NCBI GenBank assembly: GCA_018667915.1
Contig: JABIRI010000196.1
Span: 1 to 32,291 of the forward strand
Length of the DNA stretch: 32,291 nucleotides
Source of the DNA: Opitutaceae bacterium
GTDB lineage: Bacteria; Verrucomicrobiota; Verrucomicrobiia; Opitutales; Opitutaceae
Reading direction: 5' to 3'
The notes below the pieces were generated by a model. That model made no database searches. It saw nothing but the letters and a program-made list of their open reading frames with translations, and was not told the origin of the DNA. A program made the position numbers and the translations under genes. Shown in pieces: positions 20,484 to 28,751 of this stretch (its first letter is position 1; every line of letters begins with the position of its first letter).

Positions 20484-21170
20484 ATGAAGCGTTTTATCAT
20501 CCTCGCCCTCGGCCTTTTGGTCACGAATCTCGCGGTGCAAGCCGAACGAACCTTGCCTCGCAAGAACTACGTGACGCGCATCGAATCCTGCGAAGCCATC
20601 ATTCGCGAATTTCAATACAACCCCGCGACCCGCATCCCTGCGGAAGTCCTGCGCCGGGCTGAAACGATCATCATCACCAATCAATTCAAGGCCGGATTCA
20701 TCTTCGGCGTGAAGGACGGTTACGGCGTGGTGCTCGCTCGCCGCGACGACGGCACCTGGAGCCTGCCCGGCTTTGTCAACGCCGGCGAAATGAGCTTCGG
20801 CCTCCAACTCGGGGCCAACGCAATCGAGACCGTCATCGTTATCACCGACAAGTCGGTCCAACCCCTCCTCTATAAGAACAAATTCAACATCGGCGTGGAC
20901 GCCAAAGCCATCGCCGGACCCCGTGTCGCCGAAGCCGAGAAGATCACTGAACTGCTCGATGAAGCGCCCATATTGATCTACAACAAAAAGAAGGGCCTCT
21001 TCGCCGGCGCTACGCTCAAAGGGGGGTGGCTCGCCGCCAATAATCGCGGCAACCGCTCCTACTACGAGACCCGCTACTCCCTACCCGAAATCCTGATGGG
21101 CGATTGGGTGCCCGAGCAGCCGGAAGTGAAATACCTGCGCGAGTTCGTAACGCAGATCACAAACCAATAA
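20484..21170 (+). CDS. Secreted SYLF-domain (YSC84-like) lipid-binding protein
   Basis: 228 residues from ATG 20484. Residues 1-20 are a signal peptide (MKRFIILALGLLVTNLAVQA, cleavage likely before ERT). The rest is a SYLF domain: YNPATRIPAEVLRRAETIIITNQFKAGFIFGVKDGYGVVLARRDDGTWSLPGFVNAG in several blocks, then LYKNKFNIGVDAKAIAGP and ILIYNKKKGLFAGATLKGGWL. SYLF proteins bind phosphoinositides in eukaryotes. Bacterial ones are periplasmic or surface proteins of unclear role. Longer in-frame sequence upstream overlaps the preceding gene and is not coding. A terminator follows at 21198-21222. Confidence 0.92.
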   Translation: MKRFIILALGLLVTNLAVQAERTLPRKNYVTRIESCEAIIREFQYNPATRIPAEVLRRAETIIITNQFKAGFIFGVKDGYGVVLARRDDGTWSLPGFVNAGEMSFGLQLGANAIETVIVITDKSVQPLLYKNKFNIGVDAKAIAGPRVAEAEKITELLDEAPILIYNKKKGLFAGATLKGGWLAANNRGNRSYYETRYSLPEILMGDWVPEQPEVKYLREFVTQITNQ

Positions 21171-21197
21171 CCGGCCCGATCTTGCCAAACACTCCGA

Positions 21198-21222
21198 CCC
21201 GAGCTTCACCGCTCGGGTTTTT
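21198..21222 (+). terminator. Terminator after the SYLF gene
   Basis: CCCGAGC-TTCACC-GCTCGGG followed by TTTTT. An outer inverted repeat (GCCAAAC at 21184-21190 and GTTTGGC at 21223-21229) can extend the structure and may also serve the convergent gene. Confidence 0.9.
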
Positions 21223-21242
21223 GTTTGGCCACTCGCGAACGA

Positions 21243-24155
21243 CTACGGGTTGAGCACCGTCAGGGCCGGTCGATCGAGGGACTCTCGTAATGTCTCCTCG
21301 TCCGCCCACTCGCATTTTCCGGTGCGTTCGTTGCCATCGAGCAGTGCCACAAACTCCAACTGATCGCCCGTAGCCCAAGCTTGAACGATGTTAATCGCCG
21401 GCAACGTTTGCCGACCCATAATCTCGACCAACGGCACGTCCAGCCGTTCACCAAACGAACGATAGACCACTTCGGTGCACACGAGTTTGTCGCTGCTGAA
21501 AAAGTCGAAATCAAAATCATAGGGTTTACCCGCGTGACTGAACGCGTTGGCAATCACCTGTCGCTTTTCCGCCGCCGACAACTTCGGTCGCAATACCGCC
21601 ACCGCATCCGCCTCGCCCACCGAGTGCTCCAGCGAGGTGAACACCACACCTTCGCTCACCGCCTCGATCACGCGCAGTTCGTGGCCCTGTTCATCAGGCG
21701 TCGTAAATTTCTGCGCCCATTTGGCGACCGCCGGATCGTCAGCTATGCCCATGGCAGCTAGGTCATCCGCTGAACCCACATAAAGCGCGGCATGTGGCCA
21801 ATAACCCGGCAAAAACGCGTTCGAAAGATACCAATTGCGTCGCTCGATCAAAATGTCGCCCGGCTGCAACAAGGGCCGCAAGCGATCCAGCAACTCCGGC
21901 GTAATCAACGAAGCGCCCCCGCGCGGCGCGCGGATCTTCGCATCACCCACCAATGTCGAAAGAGTCGAACTCGCGCGGTAATACCCCTCGCCCAATGTCG
22001 TCAGCACATCCGCCGTCGCGGTCGCGATTTTGTAGCCCAAAATGCGCTCACCCAACTCAGCCGTGCGCTCGCCGACCGCCGCGATCGTGTGATGAAAATT
22101 GCCCCACGGTTCCGACGACTCCGGGCCCATGCCTGATTCGCGCCACTGCGGCAACGTCGCGTGATAATGGGTCCATCCATCGACCAACCACTGCCGGTGC
22201 GCGATATTACCCAGATTGGCACGAATCCGATCGTAGATTCCCGGTTCCAGACCCCAACGCGGCTCCCCCTCATTGAGCTTACGTTGGGCCTCTTCGCTCT
22301 CCTCAAACGCCAATACAAACCGCGCCGAATAATCGTAGAGCACCGCCGCCGCCGTGTAGTGCACCAGCAAAGCCCGCAATCGCAGTCGCTCATCAGTAAT
22401 CTGCGCGAAACGTTGATAACGCCATACATCACGCAGCAACGCCGAGCGCAGCGAAAGAAACGTGACCAACATGCGCCGCATCTCGTCGTCATCTTCGGGT
22501 CGGTAGTAAGACCGGTCACCCGCGAGCAGCTCTTGCTCAAATTTCCGGAACCGCGTTTCCAGTTCGGACAAACCGTCGATCACCGCGGTCAATCCCCGCT
22601 CGGATTCACCGAGCTGCGCGTTGAGCCTCCCCTCAGTCAACCGATGTAATGCCGGAGCATCCGTATGCAAAATTTCCAATGGTCGATCGCGCAGCAGCCA
22701 TCCTCCCAGGATCGCGACTAATAGTCCCACCGCACCCGCCATTCCCAGCCCGACCCAGAGCGGCGGGCGCACCAAGCGTCGCGCCGATAACGCGGGTTCC
22801 GGTGCGCCGGCATACTCCGTGGCCATTTCTTGCAGCATCGCGACCAACGCGGTCCGTTCTTCCCGCAACGCAGTAGTCCGTTTTCGTTGGGGCAGAAGTC
22901 GCAACTCCGCCCACCAATTCGGCACCACCAACCGTAGTCGTCTAAAAATCCACACCGCAGCGAACCCGCTCCAAGGCAGCATCGCCAACCAGCCCCACAC
23001 CACCCAGGGCTGAAAAACCTGCAGCATCACCCATCCCACCAATACGGCCCAACTGGTGTGCACCACTAGTCCTACCAACAGCCGATTTAACGCCACCGTC
23101 ATCTTGCCCGCTTGATCGAATCGTGCCGCAAAAAACCGGGTCACTCCATGGGGAATCAGGTGATGCACCAATCCCATCACGGCCAGCACCAGCACCCCAA
23201 CCAACTTCACGACATCCCAAACCAGCGCGAGCACGCGCACGGCCATGGGTTGGCGGAAGAAACGCGCATCCGCCGGCAGACCCGACGCGCGACGGCGCTC
23301 CGCCCACGTTTCCACTTTCTCGGCGGCGGATCGGGCGCGCGCCGAATCGGTCGCATGGAAATGATTGATCGCCTCCGCCACGCGCTGGCGCAGTTGCAAC
23401 AAACCGACCCGATGCAACCCCCGAGCCGCCGGCAACAGTCCCTCCACTTCCTCGAGCAGCGGTTCCCACTTCGCATCCTCCAAATGGATCGCAACCGACT
23501 TTATGCGCCGGTCGATTTCTGGGGTAAGTGCACGCATGGCGACGCGTTCTTCGCCGCCGTGTTGCGCCAGCCATGCGGCGGCATCGATCGCCTCACCTAC
23601 ATTGATCCACACCGCGCTGCGGAACCGATCTTTGCGTTCGTAGTTAAGCCCCACCGGCACAATCCGTAGATCTTTAACGCCTCCCGCCACTGCCTGCATC
23701 GCCAGCCGGGCAGCACCCGATCGCACCATGGCGACCTGAAGATCGTCGTGACTCTTGCCCTCGGGAAAGATCCCCATCACCGCACCCTCCCCATCGCCCA
23801 ACGACTGCGCGGCTTGTCGCAAAGATTCCAAGTTTTTTGTTACCTCCGCGCGGCTCCGACTATCACTGCCGCGGTGCGCCGGGATCATGCCCATGATTCG
23901 CATGATCGGCCCCAATCCGGTGATTTGAAAGAGCGGCGCTTTCGCCAGCAGCCGCACCGGGCGCTTGGCGACAATTCCGAGCAGGAGCGGATCGAGTAGA
24001 GAATTCGGATGATTGGCCACCAACAGCACCGGCCCCGTGCGTGGCACCTCACCTTCTCCACTTACTTCAATCCGCGGATAGTAAAACCGCACGATGGTGT
24101 GCAATACACCGCGCAGAAGGGCGGCCCAGATCGATTGCTCAGCCTTGGGTTTCAC
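21243..24155 (-). CDS. PlsC-type acyltransferase / membrane / YiiX-like cysteine hydrolase fusion
   Basis: 970 residues from GTG 24155, whose first base pairs overlap the preceding stop (GTGA). Residues about 15-220 are a lysophospholipid acyltransferase: VANHPNSLLDP (His49, Asp55; spacing HX5D rather than HX4D), AKAPLF, GMIPAHRG and GIFPEGKSHDD. Hydrophobic segments lie at about 305-333, 360-404 and 467-488. A helical region (500-735) has no family I recognise. Residues about 760-905 resemble the permuted papain-like YiiX/NlpC-P60 group: LQPGDILIERRNW, YWPHAALYVG (His788), VIEAVSEGVVF and DKLVCTEVVYRSF (Cys893). Such folds include amidases, deacylases and LRAT-type acyltransferases. The combination suggests two-step work on lipids or lipoprotein-like amides at the membrane. 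This is an inference. Confidence 0.85.
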   Translation of the reverse strand: MKPKAEQSIWAALLRGVLHTIVRFYYPRIEVSGEGEVPRTGPVLLVANHPNSLLDPLLLGIVAKRPVRLLAKAPLFQITGLGPIMRIMGMIPAHRGSDSRSRAEVTKNLESLRQAAQSLGDGEGAVMGIFPEGKSHDDLQVAMVRSGAARLAMQAVAGGVKDLRIVPVGLNYERKDRFRSAVWINVGEAIDAAAWLAQHGGEERVAMRALTPEIDRRIKSVAIHLEDAKWEPLLEEVEGLLPAARGLHRVGLLQLRQRVAEAINHFHATDSARARSAAEKVETWAERRRASGLPADARFFRQPMAVRVLALVWDVVKLVGVLVLAVMGLVHHLIPHGVTRFFAARFDQAGKMTVALNRLLVGLVVHTSWAVLVGWVMLQVFQPWVVWGWLAMLPWSGFAAVWIFRRLRLVVPNWWAELRLLPQRKRTTALREERTALVAMLQEMATEYAGAPEPALSARRLVRPPLWVGLGMAGAVGLLVAILGGWLLRDRPLEILHTDAPALHRLTEGRLNAQLGESERGLTAVIDGLSELETRFRKFEQELLAGDRSYYRPEDDDEMRRMLVTFLSLRSALLRDVWRYQRFAQITDERLRLRALLVHYTAAAVLYDYSARFVLAFEESEEAQRKLNEGEPRWGLEPGIYDRIRANLGNIAHRQWLVDGWTHYHATLPQWRESGMGPESSEPWGNFHHTIAAVGERTAELGERILGYKIATATADVLTTLGEGYYRASSTLSTLVGDAKIRAPRGGASLITPELLDRLRPLLQPGDILIERRNWYLSNAFLPGYWPHAALYVGSADDLAAMGIADDPAVAKWAQKFTTPDEQGHELRVIEAVSEGVVFTSLEHSVGEADAVAVLRPKLSAAEKRQVIANAFSHAGKPYDFDFDFFSSDKLVCTEVVYRSFGERLDVPLVEIMGRQTLPAINIVQAWATGDQLEFVALLDGNERTGKCEWADEETLRESLDRPALTVLNP

Positions 24156-25210
24156 GACCCGGAAGTCTGAAGTAGATCCACGAGCTGCGCGATGACTTCA
24201 TTGGCCACCTTGACCTGCATTTTTACGCGACTCAGTCCCTTGCCCTGCACCTTGCCCACCGTTTCGGTCCACCTACCACGTGGGCCTTTGATCGCGATCG
24301 CCCAGTAGGCAAACGGCACCTCGACATCGTGTGCTTCATCGGGTTCGGCGTAACCCGTCGTCGCCAACCCCATCGTCGCGCCAAACTTTCGGGCGACTCC
24401 TCGCGCCATTTGCTTGGCCACGGTTTCGCTGACCGCATTGCAGGACTCGGCCGTAGCGCGATCGACGTCCAACAAATCAACTTTGGCATCAATGGTGTAG
24501 GCGGTCAGGCCGCCACGAAAGAAACTAGATGCACCCGAAATCAATCCGATACGCGACTGGAGTTGACCGCTCGTCAGGCTCTCGGCGATAGCGAGGGATC
24601 GTTTCGGGTCCGCTATCATTCGGGCCCTCAATTGCAATAAATCACCCCACTTGAGCTTCGTAAGCGGGTGTGCGGGAGGGAGCTTTTTGCCCTTCGCCTT
24701 TTTGCCGGCGGCCTTAGCTTCAGCTTGGCGAATCCGCCAACGTTGGCTCTTATCGACGATGTAGCCGCAACAGTTGGGGGCGCCGCATCGGCACGGATGC
24801 TCATCGTAGTTTTCCCAATCGAAACCATAGTCGTAGTTGAGCTCTTCACCCTCCGCGATGTTGCGCTTTGCCGAAATCCAAATGCCTCCCTCGGCGTATT
24901 CCGGTTTACAGTTGGGCTCACAGGAATGGTTGATCAGGCGGGCCGTGTTCCAGGACACATCGCCATCAACATCGTAGCGCTCATTGAGCTCGAAAATATA
25001 GACGCAACCATCACCCCCCTCTTCGCGTCCGTCGCGACGATCTTGGTCCCGGCGATCGGCTTCCGCTTTAGAAATCTTTTCGCCCACGTATTCAATCACA
25101 CGCGTGCCTTTCGGAATATCCTTCGCGGCATACAAGCCATAGCCATGCACCGCTGAATCTGCGGTGCGCGCCCAAGGAGATGCCGTGGGCTGGGGAGTCT
25201 GTTTACTCAT
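24152..25210 (-). CDS. SET-domain methyltransferase fused to a CinA C-terminal (PncC-like) domain
   Basis: 352 residues from ATG 25210, which overlaps the xth stop (ATGA). In-frame sequence further upstream lies inside xth and is rejected. Residues about 10-130 are a SET domain: [34 protein letters not shown] (94-101) and [10 protein letters not shown] (Tyr126). A post-SET zinc motif [12 protein letters not shown] follows (Cys140, 142, 147). A Lys/Ala-rich linker leads to residues about 185-350, a CinA C-terminal domain: [11 protein letters not shown] (Ser211), [24 protein letters not shown] (Lys243), [14 protein letters not shown] and [11 protein letters not shown] domains methylate protein lysines. 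CinA-C/PncC deamidates NMN in NAD recycling. The fusion is unusual; the target is unknown. Confidence 0.88.
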   Translation of the reverse strand: MSKQTPQPTASPWARTADSAVHGYGLYAAKDIPKGTRVIEYVGEKISKAEADRRDQDRRDGREEGGDGCVYIFELNERYDVDGDVSWNTARLINHSCEPNCKPEYAEGGIWISAKRNIAEGEELNYDYGFDWENYDEHPCRCGAPNCCGYIVDKSQRWRIRQAEAKAAGKKAKGKKLPPAHPLTKLKWGDLLQLRARMIADPKRSLAIAESLTSGQLQSRIGLISGASSFFRGGLTAYTIDAKVDLLDVDRATAESCNAVSETVAKQMARGVARKFGATMGLATTGYAEPDEAHDVEVPFAYWAIAIKGPRGRWTETVGKVQGKGLSRVKMQVKVANEVIAQLVDLLQTSGS

Positions 25211-25962
25211 TTGATTTCCAAGCCGACGGGACAGTGGTCGCTGCCCATGATCTCGGGATTTATCCAGGCCCGCTGCAACCGTGGCAACAGTTGCTGCGAG
25301 GCCATGAAATAATCGATGCGCCACCCGATATTGCGGCCGCGGGCACCGGCCCGGTAGGTCCACCATGAGTAGTGGTCCGGCCCCTTTTCGAACTCACGAA
25401 AGGTATCCACAAAACCGGCATCCACGAAACGATCAAAACCGGCGCGCTCTTCGGTGGTGAAACCCGGATTTCCCATGTTGGCCTTGGGGCGGGCGAGATC
25501 GATTTCTTCGTGGGCGACATTCAGGTCGCCGCAGAAAATGACGGGCTTACGTTTTTCGAGACTGGCAAGGTAGGCACAGAAGTCGATGTCCCAACGTTGG
25601 CGGTAGTCGAGACGACGGAGTTCGTTCTGCGCATTGGGCACATACACGTTGACCAAAAAATAGTCCTTAAACTCGACCGTCTGCGTTCGGCCTTCCTGAT
25701 CGTGCTCCTCGATTCCGATTCCCTCGGTGATCGCTATTGGAGTTTCACGGGTGATGATTCCCGTGCCGCTGTAACCCTTTTTGACGGCGGCGCTGAAGTG
25801 CGCGGTGTAGCCCTCGGGCCAATCCACGTGGGCCACGTCCGCCGGTTGGCATTTCGTCTCTTGCAGGCAAAGCACATCCGGGACGGTTTCGCTCAATATA
25901 TCGAGGAACCCCTTCTTCAGCACCGCCCGCAGGCCGTTTACATTCCAGGAGAGAAGTTTCAT
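25207..25962 (-). CDS. xth: Exodeoxyribonuclease III / AP endonuclease
   Basis: 251 residues. It cuts DNA at abasic sites and trims 3' blocked ends in base-excision repair. Motifs of the family are all present: [10 protein letters not shown] (Asn8), LQETKCQ (Glu34 region), [11 protein letters not shown] (Tyr), [14 protein letters not shown] (Asp and Asn), [10 protein letters not shown], and the C-terminal [11 protein letters not shown] (Asp-His). The length equals typical Gram-negative ExoIII-like proteins (250-268). It is the first gene of a three-gene unit: its TGA overlaps the ATG of the SET-CinA gene. The divergent receiver/kinase-like gene starts 121 bases away. Confidence 0.96.
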   Translation of the reverse strand: MKLLSWNVNGLRAVLKKGFLDILSETVPDVLCLQETKCQPADVAHVDWPEGYTAHFSAAVKKGYSGTGIITRETPIAITEGIGIEEHDQEGRTQTVEFKDYFLVNVYVPNAQNELRRLDYRQRWDIDFCAYLASLEKRKPVIFCGDLNVAHEEIDLARPKANMGNPGFTTEERAGFDRFVDAGFVDTFREFEKGPDHYSWWTYRAGARGRNIGWRIDYFMASQQLLPRLQRAWINPEIMGSDHCPVGLEIK

Positions 25963-26083
25963 GGCCGCGCAGGCTTCAATGAGAGTCTCGCATTTTCAAC
26001 CCCCTTCCCCATTTTGCTCAAAATTACGTCGTCGCCTTTTTGCCAACTATCGGCATTACTGGAGTTTCCAAAACGTTTCCGCC

Positions 26084-27139
26084 ATGCCCATCATTCTGAT
26101 CATCGACGACGAGAAAGAGCTTTGCGCCATTCTTGAGGACCTATTTAGCAGCGAAGGATTCCGCGTCTTAACGGCACACGATGGCGATCAGGGGGTGCGA
26201 ATCGCCCGCGCCCAGCATCCCGATGTTATTTTGTCCGACATCCGGATGCCGGGTATCAACGGCCACGAAGCTGTGATAGAATTTCGGAAGATTCCCGCCC
26301 TCACCGCGACCCCCATCATTCTTTTCACCGCCAACGCGGACCTCGAAGACATGCGTAAGGGCATGGATGCCGGAGCCGACGATTACCTCTCCAAACCCGT
26401 CGAATTGGATGACATCCTGAAAACGGTCAACAAGCACTTGGGTCGAAGCGCCGCACGACGGGAAGAAACCCGTAAAGAGCTCGTCGCTCAACGCGCTAAC
26501 ACCGGTGCGATGTTGCCTATAGATTTGGTCGACCCGTTACACGAAATAATTGGCTGCGCCTCGGTGCTGCAGAGTGATGCAAAACTCATGACCGAGGTCG
26601 AGATAAGTGAGTTTTCGCGCAATATTATCCATGGAGCGGAAACGCTCAACCAACGCTTCGAAAACTTCATTCTATTTTCACGGATTCAATCCGGTGCCCT
26701 CGTCATCAATCCTCCCCGGATGGTGGACCTCTCGGAGTTGGTCACGACTACCGCACAGCAGGTAGCGGGTCGGCACCATCGGATCAATACCCTGCGCCTT
26801 GATATCGAGGCTTCGACGGCCGCGGTGAGCGTGGAGCTGCTGTCCAAGGCACTCGGGGAAATTATCGATAACGCATGCCGCTATTCCCTTTCCTCCGAGC
26901 CGATTGATGTCGCGCTACACGCGACGGAAACCGCTTTCGAGATCATCATCCAAGACTACGGTATGGGCATCGGCCAAGACCAACTTGAGCGTCTCGAGAG
27001 TGAGACCATCACTCGCGGTTGCGGGATGCTGCTTTCACGTAAACTCACCGAGGCAATGAACGGGAGCTGGGACCTCGGAAACCGTCCCAAACACGGCGCG
27101 AAAATCACGCTCCGGTTCCCTTTCCCGCAAAGCGAATAG
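26084..27139 (+). CDS. Receiver domain fused to a histidine-kinase-like core without the phospho-accepting His
   Basis: 351 residues from ATG 26084. Residues 1-120 are a CheY-like receiver: IIDDE (acidic pocket), phospho-acceptor Asp52 (ILSDIRMPG), LFTAN and DYLSKPVE (Lys104). Residues about 140-345 resemble HisKA plus HATPase: N-box EIIDNACRYS (Asn263), G1 box DYGMGIG (291-297), GMLLSRKLTEAMNG and GAKITLRFPF. The expected H-box ([13 protein letters not shown]) reads PIDLVDPLHEIIG, so the phospho-accepting position is Ile146. His153 nearby is at a different site. It may be an ATP-binding regulator controlled by phosphorylation of Asp52, or a phosphatase. No partner kinase is adjacent, though a hybrid kinase lies 1.6 kb downstream. 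Confidence 0.85.
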   Translation: MPIILIIDDEKELCAILEDLFSSEGFRVLTAHDGDQGVRIARAQHPDVILSDIRMPGINGHEAVIEFRKIPALTATPIILFTANADLEDMRKGMDAGADDYLSKPVELDDILKTVNKHLGRSAARREETRKELVAQRANTGAMLPIDLVDPLHEIIGCASVLQSDAKLMTEVEISEFSRNIIHGAETLNQRFENFILFSRIQSGALVINPPRMVDLSELVTTTAQQVAGRHHRINTLRLDIEASTAAVSVELLSKALGEIIDNACRYSLSSEPIDVALHATETAFEIIIQDYGMGIGQDQLERLESETITRGCGMLLSRKLTEAMNGSWDLGNRPKHGAKITLRFPFPQSE

Positions 27140-27244
27140 TAAGTATCCGGGTCTAGCCGGAGTCGGACAATCCACCGATTCCAAGGCGGGGCGTTGCCAA
27201 ACACGATCCATTCTGCCCAAGGTCGCGACTCCTTTCCATTGTCC

Positions 27245-28741
27245 ATGTCCGCATTCACGTCACTTCCCTTAGGTCAACCGATCCCCAATCGGCCGCATGC
27301 GGTATCGTGCAGTATCCCGACAATGCGCGATGTGATTGGCTACGAGGAGAAGGATCCGGCCGTCACCCAGCATTTACGAAGCGGCTATCCCCGCTTCGTC
27401 CTTCACCAATTCAACCAACAGCTCACCACACTGTTCGCCACCGAACTTGGATTGGTCGAGGAAACCCTCTGGCTTACATCGTCCACCCGCACGGCCGCGG
27501 ACTTGGTAAGGGAACTCGGTTCATCCGCACGGCCGACCGAGTATCAGGGAATCCACGGCGTGGTGCATCCTGCCTCCGCCCAAAACGATCTGCACGCCAA
27601 ACGCTATCTCCAAAACACTGGCGGATTTCTCAGTTCACGAGAGGCTGAAGACGCGCTGGTCTCACGCGGTGAATTGTCGCCCACTGCTGAACAGTTGGCC
27701 CCACTTGCAGACGCCGCCGATACCATCCGCGGTGTCCTCGTAAACGCTCACGCGGGATCCCGAGCCGATGACATCCTGCTCGCCCCGTCGGGCATGAACG
27801 CATTTCACGGTGCTTGGCGTAGCGTCGCTGATCTTCAAGCCGAACGCGGTCGCACCGTCTGGATCCAACTCGGTTGGCTCTACCTCGATACGATTGCCCA
27901 GCTAAAGCGTTTCACCTCCGGTCCCACGGACTACGTAAACGTCACCGATGTAAATGACCTCGCCACACTCAAGGCAGCTATCGCAACAGCGGGAGATCGA
28001 CTCGGTGGCCTCGTCACCGAAGTGCCCACCAACCCACTCGTCCAGACCGCCGATATCGAACAAGTCGCCGCGCTCATCCACGCAGCCGGCGGTCGTGTCG
28101 TGCTCGATCCTACCCTCGTTTCCCCCTTCAACATCCGCCTGCTGGAATACGCTGATGTCGTGGTCAACAGTCTCACCAAATACGCCGCCAACGAAGGCGA
28201 CGTCATCGCGGGCTCGGTCATCATCAACCCCAAGGGCTCCGATGCCGCGGAGTTGCGCGAGCGCATCACCAATCGTCTCGATCCCGTTTACCAGCGCGAC
28301 CTGCGGCGGCTGGCGGCCCAAATTCCGGCTTACGAATCCACGGTGCAACGCACCAATCAAACTGCCTTGGTCGTGGTCGAATATCTGCGCAAACACCCCG
28401 CCGTAAATGAGGTGTTCTGGAGTCTGCAACCGTCCACGGCAGAGAATTTCAAGAAGATCGCGCGCCGGCCCGGCAACATCGGTAGCATGATCAGTTTTAC
28501 GCTCAGTCGCCCTTTGGCCGAAGTGTATGACCGGATCCTGATTCCCAAGGGTCCCAGCTTCGGCATGGTGCACTCTCTTATCTGCCCCTTCATCTATCTG
28601 GCCCACTACGACCTCGTGACCAGCGAGACCGGCCGTCAAAAACTCGCTGCGGCCGGTATCAACCCCGAACTCCTACGTCTCTCCGTCGGCACGGAACCCG
28701 TCGAAGAAATCATCGCCGCCCTCGCCGCGGGATTGGATTAG
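27245..28741 (+). CDS. Cys/Met-metabolism PLP-dependent enzyme with a long N-terminal extension
   Basis: 498 residues from ATG 27245 (MSAFTSLPLGQPIPNRPHAV). The catalytic half carries LLAPSGMNAFHGAWRSV, VTEVPTNPLVQTADIEQVAALIHAAGGRVVLDPTLVSPFNIR and VVVNSLTKYAANEGDVIAGSV. Lys312 in SLTKY matches the PLP-binding lysine of cystathionine gamma-synthase/lyase and O-acetylhomoserine sulfhydrylase. Those enzymes have about 390 residues with the Lys near 200, so about 110 residues are extra at the N-terminus. Part of this region (YEEKDPAVTQHLRSGYPRFVLHQF) resembles the substrate-entry segment of the family. The exact reaction is undetermined. It ends 10 bases from the convergent hybrid kinase. Confidence 0.82.
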   Translation: MSAFTSLPLGQPIPNRPHAVSCSIPTMRDVIGYEEKDPAVTQHLRSGYPRFVLHQFNQQLTTLFATELGLVEETLWLTSSTRTAADLVRELGSSARPTEYQGIHGVVHPASAQNDLHAKRYLQNTGGFLSSREAEDALVSRGELSPTAEQLAPLADAADTIRGVLVNAHAGSRADDILLAPSGMNAFHGAWRSVADLQAERGRTVWIQLGWLYLDTIAQLKRFTSGPTDYVNVTDVNDLATLKAAIATAGDRLGGLVTEVPTNPLVQTADIEQVAALIHAAGGRVVLDPTLVSPFNIRLLEYADVVVNSLTKYAANEGDVIAGSVIINPKGSDAAELRERITNRLDPVYQRDLRRLAAQIPAYESTVQRTNQTALVVVEYLRKHPAVNEVFWSLQPSTAENFKKIARRPGNIGSMISFTLSRPLAEVYDRILIPKGPSFGMVHSLICPFIYLAHYDLVTSETGRQKLAAAGINPELLRLSVGTEPVEEIIAALAAGLD

Positions 28742-28751
28742 ATCAACTATT

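Noticed and set aside
25211-25366. Longer start for the SET-CinA protein
   Set aside because: These codons lie inside xth in another frame; ATG 25210 with the ATGA overlap fits better.
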